From: Algoriphagus ratkowskyi
GTDB taxonomy: Bacteria; Bacteroidota; Bacteroidia; Cytophagales; Cyclobacteriaceae
Assembly: GCF_002150505.1 (NCBI RefSeq)
Contig: NZ_MSSV01000001.1
Location: 62,001 to 126,000 of the forward strand
DNA length: 64,000 bases
Direction of reading: 5' to 3'
Shown here: positions 7,648-15,951 of the stretch, one piece after another
How the letters are laid out: each line of letters begins with the position of its first letter
Numbering within the stretch: the first letter of the stretch is position 1
Translations under genes and position numbers: made by a program
The notes under the pieces: generated by a model
Databases searched by the model: none
What the model was told of the DNA's origin: nothing
Seen by the model: the letters and a program-made list of their open reading frames with translations, nothing else

Positions 7648-8478
7648 ATGGTAAATCAAACTATACACAACATGAAGCAACCAGAATTAGGCAAGCGTAT
7701 CTCTGAAATGAGAAAGGCAAAAGGACTGACACAGGAAGAGCTGGTCGAACTTTGTAATTTGAATGTGCGGACAATACAGCGCATAGAAGCGGGAGAAGTG
7801 ACTCCAAGGAGTTATACCATCAAGACACTGTTTGAGGCTTTGGGAGCACAGTGGGAGAATATAGAGAAGGGTACGGCTACTTCTTATCCGAAGTCGATAG
7901 TGACTTGGCTATACGTAGGTTTTGGAGCTGGCTTGGTTTATTTCTGCTTAAGTTACTTTGAAATCAGTATGGAGATTGAGTGGATGGAAGGGAGTTATGT
8001 AAATACCCTGAATTTTGGGTTAGTGAAAGCGGGCGTTTTGATCACTTTTTCTCTATTTATTTTTGGCTTGATCAAAATGACCTCAGCTTTCCCAAATAAA
8101 ATTTTACAGATCGCACTTTGGGTGATGCTTCTTGCAAATGCGCTGTGGGCGGGAGTAGATTTCCTTGCCTTAAATATGAGTAGCTTGGATCTTAAGGACT
8201 ATTACGAAGTCAAGATCAGCACATTTGGTTTAGCCTATGCTTTTATGGGAGTTGGGTTTCTTAGCTATAAAAAGCTTTGGTCCAATATCCCTCAGGTTAT
8301 TGGTGCTTTGGGATTAGTGTCTGGAGTATTGATGTTTACCGTTGTAGGAGCGCTTTTCGCGTTAATTCCGCTGACCTTATTCGAATTGGGAGAGCTTGGA
8401 CTTTTGGTATGGAGCATAAATACAATCGGGAGAACTTCTTCTCCCGATTCTACTATTGGCGCTGAATTGCAGTCTTGA
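7648..8478 (+). CDS. XRE-family regulator with membrane-spanning C-terminal domain
   Basis: The N-terminal ~75 residues are a Cro/C1-type helix-turn-helix (ELGKRISEMRKAKGLTQEEL, then NVRTIQRIEAGEVTPRSYT). The remaining ~190 residues form about six hydrophobic segments (VTWLYVGFGAGLVYFCL, LVKAGVLITFSLFIFGLIK, IALWVMLLANALWAGVDFL and others). Such proteins bind DNA from the membrane, but the signal sensed is unknown. An internal ATG at 7672 (before KQPELGKR) is an alternative start. The 3' end overlaps the end of menD by 26 bases, tail to tail. Confidence 0.82.
   Translation: MVNQTIHNMKQPELGKRISEMRKAKGLTQEELVELCNLNVRTIQRIEAGEVTPRSYTIKTLFEALGAQWENIEKGTATSYPKSIVTWLYVGFGAGLVYFCLSYFEISMEIEWMEGSYVNTLNFGLVKAGVLITFSLFIFGLIKMTSAFPNKILQIALWVMLLANALWAGVDFLALNMSSLDLKDYYEVKISTFGLAYAFMGVGFLSYKKLWSNIPQVIGALGLVSGVLMFTVVGALFALIPLTLFELGELGLLVWSINTIGRTSSPDSTIGAELQS
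8424..8449 (-). terminator. Perfect 11-bp hairpin inside the XRE 3' end, just past the menD stop
   Basis: AATCGGGAGAA-cttc-TTCTCCCGATT is a perfect stem with a 4-base loop. It lies within the last codons of the XRE gene and four bases beyond the menD stop (8453). No T run follows on either strand, so it is terminator-like in position but not a classical intrinsic terminator. Confidence 0.45.
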
Positions 8479-10141
8479 TTTTTTCTTTTACGGATTTCAA
8501 TATTTCTGCGTTTAGAGGGCTGGAAGTTTCGATTTCCAGAATTTTTGAATGAAGCGAATCTTCATAAAAGTCCTCCAATGAAGCTTCCAATTCTTCCTGA
8601 TTCACGACTTTGGAATAAAAGAAACCAAACTCCGTAGCCAGATGCTGAGCTGTCAGATTTTGTCTCGTTTCGAAATACTCTTCCAGCTCAGGCTGATTTT
8701 TTGGCCCATCGATCAATCTAAATATGCCACCTGCGTGATTGTTGAGTAAAATAATACGAAGATTAGCAAAGGTGTAATTATGCCAAAACGCATTGCGATC
8801 GTAGAAGAATGCCATGTCACCGGTAATTAATGTGACGATCTCTTTTGTAGTAAAAGTACATCCTACTGCTGTGGAGTTGGATCCATCGATGCCACTTGTA
8901 CCACGATTGCAGATTACTTCCTGATTTCTTTTACCCAGCAAATTCAAATAGCGAACAGCCATGCTATTGGCGACGTGGATTTTAGAATGAGAAGGAGTTT
9001 GACTTAGACAGAAAGCAAGTGCTGAATATTCCCCAAAAGTTTCCTTGTTTAAAATTTGAGGTAGATTCTCTGCAACTGATTTTTCCAACGTATGCCATGC
9101 TTGGTAGTAATCAGCGTTTTGAACACCAAGATTTTGATTTAACCAATGCAGGAAAAATGCTGGTGATGTACCAATATTCCTTGTCAGTCGCAGAAAAGTG
9201 TCTTTTGCCATACCGTCAGGTTGGACATGCCAATGCGAGGCTTGAGTCTTTCTGAGGAAAAGCTTGAGTGATTTTGAGATGACAGACTTTCCAAAACTAA
9301 TAATCAAATCAGGCTTCAATTCTTCTGAAATGGCCTCGTTTCCAAGCCAGTGATCGTGAAGATTAATAGTTTGATCAGATTGAAGGTTGCTAATGGTATC
9401 TGTGACGATTACCACATTTAAGTCTTTAGAAAGATTATCCACTAAGATTTGAAGCTGCGCGTTTGGCCGCTGCTGTCCGGAAATAATCACGATTTTTTGA
9501 ACAATTTCCAGTCTGTTTTTGAACTGGACCAGTGATTCATCAGTGGGAATAGTTTTGCTTTTTAAAACACTGAAAACCCGTGGCTTTTCTGGGAAAACCA
9601 ATTGTTCATTAACCTCTGGATAGAAGGGCTCTCGTAGAGGAATATTGATATGAACTGGTCCTGCGGGAAATTGATTAGCTAAGTTGATTGCTTCATTGAC
9701 AATGCGTGATGAGTGCCAAAGTTGATCCGGATTGCTAGATGAGTCCGGGAATTGGAAGCTCCCTTTCACGTGCTTTCCGTACACATCGGGCTGGAAAATA
9801 GTCTGTCCATCGTACTGATCAATCCATTCTGAAGGACGATCAGCAGTGAGGATCAGCAGTGGGATTTGTTGGAAAAATGCCTCTGCAATTGCTGGAAAAT
9901 AATTCAAAGCCGCGGAACCACTAGTACATACCAGTGCTACAGGTTGCTCTAGTTGCTGTGCAATTCCCATTGCTATAAATGCAGCCGATCGTTCATCAGA
10001 AATTGATCTTGCATGAATGTCAGGATGTCTAGCAAATGCTAATGTCAATGGTGCGCATCTCGATCCTGGAGAAAGAATGACGTTAGATATGCCTTTTTTG
10101 GCACAAATAGCTACTAATTCGGTGATTTGAGTAAGAATCAA
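8453..10141 (-). CDS. menD: 2-succinyl-5-enolpyruvyl-6-hydroxy-3-cyclohexene-1-carboxylate synthase
   Basis: Thiamine-diphosphate enzyme that adds a succinyl-semialdehyde unit from 2-oxoglutarate to isochorismate in menaquinone synthesis. At 562 aa it has the family length. The N-terminal Pyr domain has VILSPGSRCAPLTLAF and the catalytic-type glutamate in SISDERSAAF (Glu50). The C-terminal PP domain carries the ThDP motif, starting at LITGDMAFFYDRNAFWH and ending near ILLNNHAGGIFRL. It follows menF with a 4-base overlap (10138-10141). Confidence 0.96.
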   Translation of the reverse strand: MILTQITELVAICAKKGISNVILSPGSRCAPLTLAFARHPDIHARSISDERSAAFIAMGIAQQLEQPVALVCTSGSAALNYFPAIAEAFFQQIPLLILTADRPSEWIDQYDGQTIFQPDVYGKHVKGSFQFPDSSSNPDQLWHSSRIVNEAINLANQFPAGPVHINIPLREPFYPEVNEQLVFPEKPRVFSVLKSKTIPTDESLVQFKNRLEIVQKIVIISGQQRPNAQLQILVDNLSKDLNVVIVTDTISNLQSDQTINLHDHWLGNEAISEELKPDLIISFGKSVISKSLKLFLRKTQASHWHVQPDGMAKDTFLRLTRNIGTSPAFFLHWLNQNLGVQNADYYQAWHTLEKSVAENLPQILNKETFGEYSALAFCLSQTPSHSKIHVANSMAVRYLNLLGKRNQEVICNRGTSGIDGSNSTAVGCTFTTKEIVTLITGDMAFFYDRNAFWHNYTFANLRIILLNNHAGGIFRLIDGPKNQPELEEYFETRQNLTAQHLATEFGFFYSKVVNQEELEASLEDFYEDSLHSKILEIETSSPLNAEILKSVKEKIKTAIQRQ

Positions 10142-11355
10142 GCGCTTGGATTTTGAATGAATCTACCTATGATTTGGCATTTAAGCTCTGTTTCTTCCCA
10201 TTCTTTTTCTGGGTCAGAATCTTCAGTAACACCCGCTCCCGCATACAGCGTGGCTTGATCGTCATGAAGACTGGCAGTCCTCAAATTAACATAGATCGAG
10301 GTGCTTCCCTGAATATTTACTGATCCCAAGAATCCTGAATAAAATGAACGATCGAACCCTTCAAATTCCTGAAGGAAATCATGCGCTTCTCGTCTAGGCA
10401 TTCCGCAGACTGCCGATGTAGGATGGAGTAGTTCAAGCATGATGGATCCAAGTTCGGGGAATCCGGTTTCTTGCATGTTGATTCTGAAGTCTGATCGAAG
10501 ATGCAGAAGATTGCCAGCCATAACTGTTTTTGGCCCATGCTCTTCGTATTCGCGTAAGCGTATTTTTTTGAAACAGGCAACTATATATCTACTGACTAGT
10601 GCTTGTTCCTCAATTTCCTTTTGTGTCCATGCAACAGACTTGAGTGGATTATCTCCACTTGCTTTTTGCGTTCCGGCTAGAGACATAGTATAAAATGTAT
10701 CTCCTTTTGTCTCAATCAAGGTCTCGGGAGAAGCGCCGATCCAAGTGCCAACATGAGGCAAATGGAAGAAATTAATAAAGGCATTAGGATAAGAATCCAT
10801 TAAGTTCAGCAGTGTACTGCCCAAGTTGAAATCCAAAGGAATAGAAATAGTCTTGGTTCGAGCAGGCACAACTTTTTCGAGCTGTTTTTGCTGAATCGCT
10901 TCGATACCTTTTTTCACCAGCTGTATGAAATGTGCTTTTTCCTCACTCGATTTAGAAGTTTTAGTCTTGTGAGTAAGGGTTTGCTTGGACAATAAATCCC
11001 GGATAGCATTAGGAGAAAGTCTCTTCTGATTTGTTAATTGGATTTTGGCCCACTCAGGTAAATCAGCAGTGGCTAATGGGTTGTCAAGCTCAAAGGAAAA
11101 GTACTTATTGGCCTTGATGAAATAGGCTTTTTTGTCCATCTGATCTGCAAATGGATGAACAATAAATCCTGGGTCAAGCTTTTCAATCGATAAATCAACT
11201 TTAACAGGAATGGTAGTCTCATCCAAGACAATTTCAATATTGTTGGTTTTGGGCTTTCGCCAAATGGCGAAAGAACCACCAGAAGTCATACCCAGCTGAA
11301 GCAGGAGTTGAAGGATTTCTGTATTTGTATGATTTGTGGCTACGTTGGTATGCAT
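10138..11355 (-). CDS. menF: Isochorismate synthase
   Basis: Converts chorismate to isochorismate, the first committed step to menaquinone. It is a 405-aa chorismate-binding enzyme. Visible blocks include KVVPARTKTISIP, GTWIGASPETLIE, YTMSLAGTQKASG, LHPTSAVCGMPRREA, GFLGSVNIQGSTSIYVNLRT and the acidic metal site in AGAGVTEDSDPEKEWEETE. The adjoining menD makes MenF a better call than the EntC-type siderophore role, because no enterobactin genes are present. The start overlaps the preceding hotdog gene's stop by one base (TAATG). Confidence 0.94.
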   Translation of the reverse strand: MHTNVATNHTNTEILQLLLQLGMTSGGSFAIWRKPKTNNIEIVLDETTIPVKVDLSIEKLDPGFIVHPFADQMDKKAYFIKANKYFSFELDNPLATADLPEWAKIQLTNQKRLSPNAIRDLLSKQTLTHKTKTSKSSEEKAHFIQLVKKGIEAIQQKQLEKVVPARTKTISIPLDFNLGSTLLNLMDSYPNAFINFFHLPHVGTWIGASPETLIETKGDTFYTMSLAGTQKASGDNPLKSVAWTQKEIEEQALVSRYIVACFKKIRLREYEEHGPKTVMAGNLLHLRSDFRINMQETGFPELGSIMLELLHPTSAVCGMPRREAHDFLQEFEGFDRSFYSGFLGSVNIQGSTSIYVNLRTASLHDDQATLYAGAGVTEDSDPEKEWEETELKCQIIGRFIQNPSA

Positions 11356-11777
11356 TACTTTTTATCTAAAATCGCCATGGTAATTCTGCTAATACAGCAA
11401 AGCTGCCCTTGCTCATTTGTGATTTTTATCTCCCAGACCTGAGTACTTCTTCCTAAGTGAATAGGTTTGGTAGTTCCAGTAACCACTCCTGACTTAACGC
11501 CTTTTAGGTGATTAGCATTTATTTCTAGCCCTACGCACACTTGTTTCGTCAAATCAATAGTTAGCGAGCTGGCTACACTCCCGAGCGTCTCAGCAAGCAC
11601 GACATTGGCTCCACCGTGCAACAAGCCCATAGGTTGCTTAGTTCGTTCATCTACAGGCATAGTAGCGCTTAGGTGATCATCTCCAATATCTGTGAAAACA
11701 ATTCCCAAGAATTCTGTCATTGTATTTTTACCAGTTAAATTAATCTGATCCAATGAAGGCTTTTGAACGAATACCAT
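11355..11777 (-). CDS. Hotdog-fold thioesterase (PaaI/MenI-like)
   Basis: Small acyl-CoA thioesterase (140 aa; a shorter form from the internal MTEFLG start is possible). The hotdog core shows MGLLHGGANVVLAETLGSVA, where the glutamate is the usual catalytic residue of this subfamily, and the C-terminal strand CCISRITMAIL. Placed first in an operon with menF and menD and overlapping menF by one base, it is probably the DHNA-CoA thioesterase of menaquinone synthesis. That substrate is inferred from context; family members hydrolyse several aromatic acyl-CoAs. Confidence 0.82.
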   Translation of the reverse strand: MVFVQKPSLDQINLTGKNTMTEFLGIVFTDIGDDHLSATMPVDERTKQPMGLLHGGANVVLAETLGSVASSLTIDLTKQVCVGLEINANHLKGVKSGVVTGTTKPIHLGRSTQVWEIKITNEQGQLCCISRITMAILDKK

Positions 11778-11829
11778 GAAAATTAGAGTAAATGAGTTTT
11801 CTTTGGGGCGAAGACAAAAATAGAGAATC

Positions 11830-12453
11830 TTGAATCGAAAAAAAATTTACCTAGTTAGGCACGGACAAACTGATTTTAATCTAAAAGGCGTAGTGCAGGG
11901 AAGTGGAATTGACGCGCCCATCAACGAGAACGGCAGAAGTCAGGCTGCAGCTTTTTTTGCAGCGTATAAAAACATTCCGTTTGATCAGGCTTATTACACT
12001 GGACTACAGCGTACGAAGCAATCAATTCAGTCATTTTTGGATTTGGGAATTCCAGCGATTTCCACCACCGATCTCAACGAGATTTCTTGGGGAGATTATG
12101 AGGGGCTACCGATGACACATGAAGAGAATCAATATTATTTGCACATGCTTGATCAGTGGCGCCAGGGAAACCTAGATTATTGTATCGCAGGCGGAGAAAG
12201 TCCAAATCTTGTAGCCAAGCGAATGCAGAAAGGAATCGATGCAATTATTGCAGGGCCAGGTAATACGATATTGGTCTGCATGCACGGGCGTGCGATGCGC
12301 ATCTTTTTAAGTTTGATTATGAAGCGGGATTTGTGCCATATGGATGAGTTTGAGCACAAGAATCTTTGTTTGTATTTACTCCAAGAAAAAGAAGATGGGA
12401 CTTTCGAGTTACTAAAAAGAAACGACACCCTGCACCTTAAGGAGCTGGGGTAG
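11830..12453 (+). CDS. Histidine phosphatase family protein (phosphoglycerate-mutase-like)
   Basis: Phosphatase of the branch using a phospho-histidine intermediate (207 aa). The signature is IYLVRHGQTDFN, with the catalytic His in RHG near residue 11. Other family parts visible are YYTGLQRTKQS, EISWGDYEG and MHGRAMRI with the second active-site His near 153. The substrate cannot be told; CobC-like and phosphoglycerate-type members look alike. The start is TTG at 11830, since no ATG is close and the motif begins nine residues later. The 3' end overlaps the next convergent gene by 17 bases. Confidence 0.85.
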   Translation: MNRKKIYLVRHGQTDFNLKGVVQGSGIDAPINENGRSQAAAFFAAYKNIPFDQAYYTGLQRTKQSIQSFLDLGIPAISTTDLNEISWGDYEGLPMTHEENQYYLHMLDQWRQGNLDYCIAGGESPNLVAKRMQKGIDAIIAGPGNTILVCMHGRAMRIFLSLIMKRDLCHMDEFEHKNLCLYLLQEKEDGTFELLKRNDTLHLKELG

Positions 12454-12853
12454 TACTTCGCTTATCGTTTTTCTTCTTTTGCTGATTTGCTTCAATAGCT
12501 ATCAGGTAATTATCCAAAGATTTTTTATTAGCCGTCATGTCAATCAGTCGGAAAGCAATTTCCTGAAGCTTGATGTTTTCGCCTTTGTCCAGCGATACTA
12601 AAAACTGTCCGAGAAAACATGCATCAAAATCGCATTCCGGAATGTCTATGATCATCGCAAGCTCAGAATTTCCAGCATATGTCCTGATTTTAAAGTCAGA
12701 AGAAAATTGTGACTGAATTTCTTTCAACGAGGTATTCAGCGATTTTAATTCCTTTGATTTGAACAATACCAAAAAAGTTTTGGAGTCAGTCTCTGTAGCA
12801 AATACAGAGAGAGAGATAAATAGGGTGATAGCTAGAATTCCAAGACTTTTCAT
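12437..12853 (-). CDS. Small exported protein of unknown function
   Basis: I do not recognise a family. From the ATG at 12853 the 138-aa product has a clear signal peptide (MKSLGILAITLFISLSVFA, cleavage near TE) and a soluble domain with two cysteines (ECDFDACF). The tail is Lys/Pro-rich. The longer frame beginning at 12922 would run through the terminator at 12902-12938 and lacks a leading signal, so the shorter start is preferred. It is convergent with the histidine phosphatase gene, overlapping it by 17 bases. Confidence 0.62.
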   Translation of the reverse strand: MKSLGILAITLFISLSVFATETDSKTFLVLFKSKELKSLNTSLKEIQSQFSSDFKIRTYAGNSELAMIIDIPECDFDACFLGQFLVSLDKGENIKLQEIAFRLIDMTANKKSLDNYLIAIEANQQKKKNDKRSTTPAP

Positions 12854-12901
12854 AGCTGTCAATATAGATAAATTATTGCGTTCTATACAAAAATCAGGAC
12901 A

Positions 12902-12938
12902 AAAAGAAACCCCGAGCTTCAAGCTCGGGGTTTCTTTT
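12902..12938 (-). terminator. Strong bidirectional terminator after the zinc-ribbon gene
   Basis: GAAACCCCGAGC and GCTCGGGGTTTC form a 12-bp GC-rich stem extended by A/T pairs to about 18 bp. T runs lie on both sides. It ends transcription of the minus-strand zinc-ribbon gene (stop 12964). Confidence 0.88.
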
Positions 12939-12963
12939 ATATGGATAATGCTGTATAAGCAGC

Positions 12964-13752
12964 TTACGCCTTAGTTGCCTTAGTAGCTTTAGTCGCTCTT
13001 TTTTTCTTTGGAGCTACTTCTTCTACTACTTCATCTTCTACGCCGGCAAGGATTCTACCGCAATGCTCACAAACGATTAGTTTTTTCTTCTCACGAATAT
13101 CAGCTTGTCTTTGAGGGGGAACTGTGTTAAAGCATCCACCGCAAGCACCTCTTTTAACCAAGACTACTGCTAAGCCATTTTTGGCATTTGCTCTAATTTT
13201 GGTGTATGATTTAAGAAGTCTTTCGTCAACTTTTTTAAGCGATTTATCACGATCATTTTTAAGTTTCGCTTCATCAGATTCGCTTTCAGATACAATCGAA
13301 GATAATTCGTTGTTTTTCTGATCTAAATCTTTCTGGCGATCCTTTCTCACTGCACTTAATTCTTCTAAATCGACTTTTTTAGTGTCAATTCGGTAACCAG
13401 CTTCAGTGATTTTTTTCTTCGCAACCTGAATCTCTAGATCCTGAAGCTCAAGCTCCTTGGTGATCGCATCGTATTCGCGGTTATTGCGAACATTCATCTG
13501 CTGCTCCTGGTACTTTTTGATCAGTTTTTCAGAGTCCTTGATGCTTTCTTTAAGCGCCTTTATTTCGTTATCAAAAGAATCTATTTCACTTTGAAATTTC
13601 TCCAATCTAGTTTCATAACCAGCAATTTCATCTTCTAAGTCTTGAACCTCTTCAGGAAGAGCTCCGCGGACTTTAATGATGGCATCTAGTTTTGAATCTA
13701 AAAGTTGAAGGTTGTGAATAGCTTCGAGTTTCTGTGCTACTGTACTTTCCAT
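12964..13752 (-). CDS. Coiled-coil protein with C-terminal C4 zinc ribbon (COG1579-like)
   Basis: A 262-aa protein with a long charged coiled coil (about residues 15-185) and a C4 zinc ribbon near 205-240, seen as GACGGCFN and VCEHCGRIL. This is the COG1579/zf-RING_7 family found next to Nif3 in many bacteria. The molecular role is not settled; nucleic-acid binding has been proposed. A lysine/alanine/threonine tail (KKKRATKATKATKA) ends the protein. It follows the Nif3 gene by 3 bases, so the two are co-transcribed. Confidence 0.86.
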   Translation of the reverse strand: MESTVAQKLEAIHNLQLLDSKLDAIIKVRGALPEEVQDLEDEIAGYETRLEKFQSEIDSFDNEIKALKESIKDSEKLIKKYQEQQMNVRNNREYDAITKELELQDLEIQVAKKKITEAGYRIDTKKVDLEELSAVRKDRQKDLDQKNNELSSIVSESESDEAKLKNDRDKSLKKVDERLLKSYTKIRANAKNGLAVVLVKRGACGGCFNTVPPQRQADIREKKKLIVCEHCGRILAGVEDEVVEEVAPKKKRATKATKATKA

Positions 13753-13755
13753 GTA

Positions 13756-14856
13756 CTATCGGTAGGATGAGGGATTTGTAACTACTTTTGTCAAATAGAG
13801 TGCAATATTAGGGAAATTTTGTGACAATAACTCGTGGAGCAATTCTTTTGTGAAAATTTCGCTCTCGTAATGTCCGATGTCACAGAGAATTAATGCTCCG
13901 TCTGCGTCGAAAAACTCATGGTATTTCACGTCAGCCGTGACAAACACGTCAGCTCTCGCTCTTTTTGCATCTCCAAGAAGAAAGATTCCTGCACCGCCAC
14001 AAACGGCCACTTTCTTGATTTTCCTCGGTAATACTGCTGTATGCTTGAGTACATCTAAGTTCATTTTGTCTTTCAAGTAATCCAAAAACTCTTCACTGTC
14101 CATCTCCTCCGATAGTGTACCGATCATACCTGCACCGACTTCCTGATTTTCATTTTCAAGACCTTGCACATAATAAGCTACTTCCTCATAGGAATGAGCT
14201 TCACGCATTTTTTGCAATACACCAGATAGAAGATAATTAGAGACTAAGACTTCCACACGTACTTCTTCCAGCTCCTTCGCTTTCCCACGTTCCCCGATCG
14301 ATGGATTTGCTTTTGCCGAAGGCGTAAAAGTTCCTGTCCCATTTACCTGAAAAGAGCAATCTGCGTATTCGCCAATTTTTCCAGCTCCAGCTTTATAGAC
14401 TGCCTGAAGAACCTTGTCTTTTTCTGCCTCAGGTACATAAAAGACAAGTTTGCTGAGCAAATGCTTTTTTGGCACTAAGATTTTGGTATCCAAAAGTCCC
14501 AGTCGATCTGAAATCCGCTTGTTTACGCCCTGCGCTACGTGATCGAGATTAGTGTGAATAGCATAGATTGCGATGTCATTTTTTATCGCTTTGATGATCG
14601 TGCGCTCTACATAATTCTTTCCAGTGAGACTTTTTAGTCCTTTGAAAACGATCGGGTGATGAGCCACAATCATATTGGCTCCCAAAGCTATAGCTTCTTC
14701 GATAGTAGATTCTATGCAGTCTAGCGAACAAACAATTCCTGTGACGTCGGAATCTCTGTCGCCTGTAATCAAAGTTGCGTTATCGTAAGACTCCTGATAG
14801 GATGGAGGGGCGATTTGTTCCAAGTAGGAAATCACATCGCTAATCTTGTATCCCAT
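13756..14856 (-). CDS. Nif3-like dinuclear metal centre protein
   Basis: Nif3/YbgI/YqfO family (366 aa). Metal-ligand motifs are IVAHHPIVFKGLK near residue 64, HTNLDHVAQGVN near 101 and CDIGHYESE near the C-terminus. The extra ~100-residue middle segment (about 130-235, KLVFYVPEAEKDKVLQAVY and HSYEEVAYYVQGLEN) is the inserted PII-like domain typical of the longer, YqfO-type members. The function is uncertain despite wide conservation. It is the first gene of a two-gene unit with the zinc-ribbon protein and is divergent from lpxK (39 bases apart). Confidence 0.9.
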   Translation of the reverse strand: MGYKISDVISYLEQIAPPSYQESYDNATLITGDRDSDVTGIVCSLDCIESTIEEAIALGANMIVAHHPIVFKGLKSLTGKNYVERTIIKAIKNDIAIYAIHTNLDHVAQGVNKRISDRLGLLDTKILVPKKHLLSKLVFYVPEAEKDKVLQAVYKAGAGKIGEYADCSFQVNGTGTFTPSAKANPSIGERGKAKELEEVRVEVLVSNYLLSGVLQKMREAHSYEEVAYYVQGLENENQEVGAGMIGTLSEEMDSEEFLDYLKDKMNLDVLKHTAVLPRKIKKVAVCGGAGIFLLGDAKRARADVFVTADVKYHEFFDADGALILCDIGHYESEIFTKELLHELLSQNFPNIALYLTKVVTNPSSYR

Positions 14857-14895
14857 AATTTTTCTGTTTATTTGATCAAAAATAGTAATTCTCTA

Positions 14896-15951
14896 ATGAG
14901 CAGGTACGCTTTTTTGCTTTATCCTTTTGCTTTATTGTACCATTTGGTCACTTGGATACGTAATTGGTTTTTCGAGTTGGACTGGCTGAAAAGTGTACCT
15001 TCTCCAATTCCAAGCATCGTAGTTGGCAATCTGAGCGTGGGAGGCACGGGTAAAACACCAATGGTAGAATTTCTCATTCGAATGCTTTGCAAAGAGAAAA
15101 GAATTGCTGTTCTGAGTAGAGGTTATGGAAGGAAAACCAAGGGTTTTTTAGAGGCAAACCCGCAGATTTCTCCAGATGAAATAGGCGATGAACCCTTTCA
15201 GATATATCAAAAATTCGGGCAAGACATTTCAGTTTATGTAGGTGAAAATCGAGTAGCCGCACTACAGGAAATTGCTGCCAAGACAGATTTTGCTGAACTG
15301 GTAATTTTAGATGATGCTTTTCAGCATCGCTATGTAAAAGGTGACTTGAATATTCTTTTGACGACTTACCAAAAGCCTTTTTTCTCCGATTATTTATTGC
15401 CTATGGGCAGACTCAGGGAAGGTAGAGCTGGCGCAAAAAGAGCTGATGTTATCATTGTGACCAAATGCCCGGATGTGTTAGATCGTGTAGAAAAGGATAG
15501 TGTTACAAATGAAGTACGTGCCTATAGTCATGCCAATACGCCTGTTTTATTTTCTTCAATTTCCTATGGTATCCCTATTCCATTAGAAGAGATCAATACT
15601 TTTTCCCGAAAAATAATCTTATTAACTGGCTTGGCAAATGATCAGTCTCTGGTAAACTATGTGGCGGAGAATTATGAATTGTTGGAAGTGCTTAGATATG
15701 CAGACCATCATGACTATGTGGAGGCTGATTTCGAAAGGATTCGCGCAAAAGTGAAGCAACATGGTGCACAAAATCCCGTTGTGCTAACGACCGAAAAAGA
15801 TGCAGTGAAAGTTAAATCCTACGCTCCCAAAGGTTTTCTGAAAGAAATTCCGATTTTTGCACTACCGATAGAAGTGAATTTTTCTACTGATGATGAGTTA
15901 ACTTTGGCACAACTAATCCAACATAAAGCCTTCAAAAAGGCCGATATCTAA
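14896..15951 (+). CDS. lpxK: Tetraacyldisaccharide 4'-kinase
   Basis: Inner-membrane kinase that phosphorylates the 4' position of the lipid A precursor (351 aa). A hydrophobic N-terminal helix (about 5-20) is followed by the Walker A motif in GNLSVGGTGKTP (near 48-54). Further blocks are AVLSRGYGRKTKG, ILDDAFQHRYV and the C-terminal LTTEKDAVKV. The frame stays open to 14815, but the ATG at 14896 gives the family start and does not run into the Nif3 gene. The next gene's GTG directly follows its stop. Confidence 0.94.
   Translation: MSRYAFLLYPFALLYHLVTWIRNWFFELDWLKSVPSPIPSIVVGNLSVGGTGKTPMVEFLIRMLCKEKRIAVLSRGYGRKTKGFLEANPQISPDEIGDEPFQIYQKFGQDISVYVGENRVAALQEIAAKTDFAELVILDDAFQHRYVKGDLNILLTTYQKPFFSDYLLPMGRLREGRAGAKRADVIIVTKCPDVLDRVEKDSVTNEVRAYSHANTPVLFSSISYGIPIPLEEINTFSRKIILLTGLANDQSLVNYVAENYELLEVLRYADHHDYVEADFERIRAKVKQHGAQNPVVLTTEKDAVKVKSYAPKGFLKEIPIFALPIEVNFSTDDELTLAQLIQHKAFKKADI

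Noticed and set aside
12854-12922. Longer N-terminus for the small exported protein
   Set aside because: Would be encoded by the terminator of the next gene and hides a good signal peptide.
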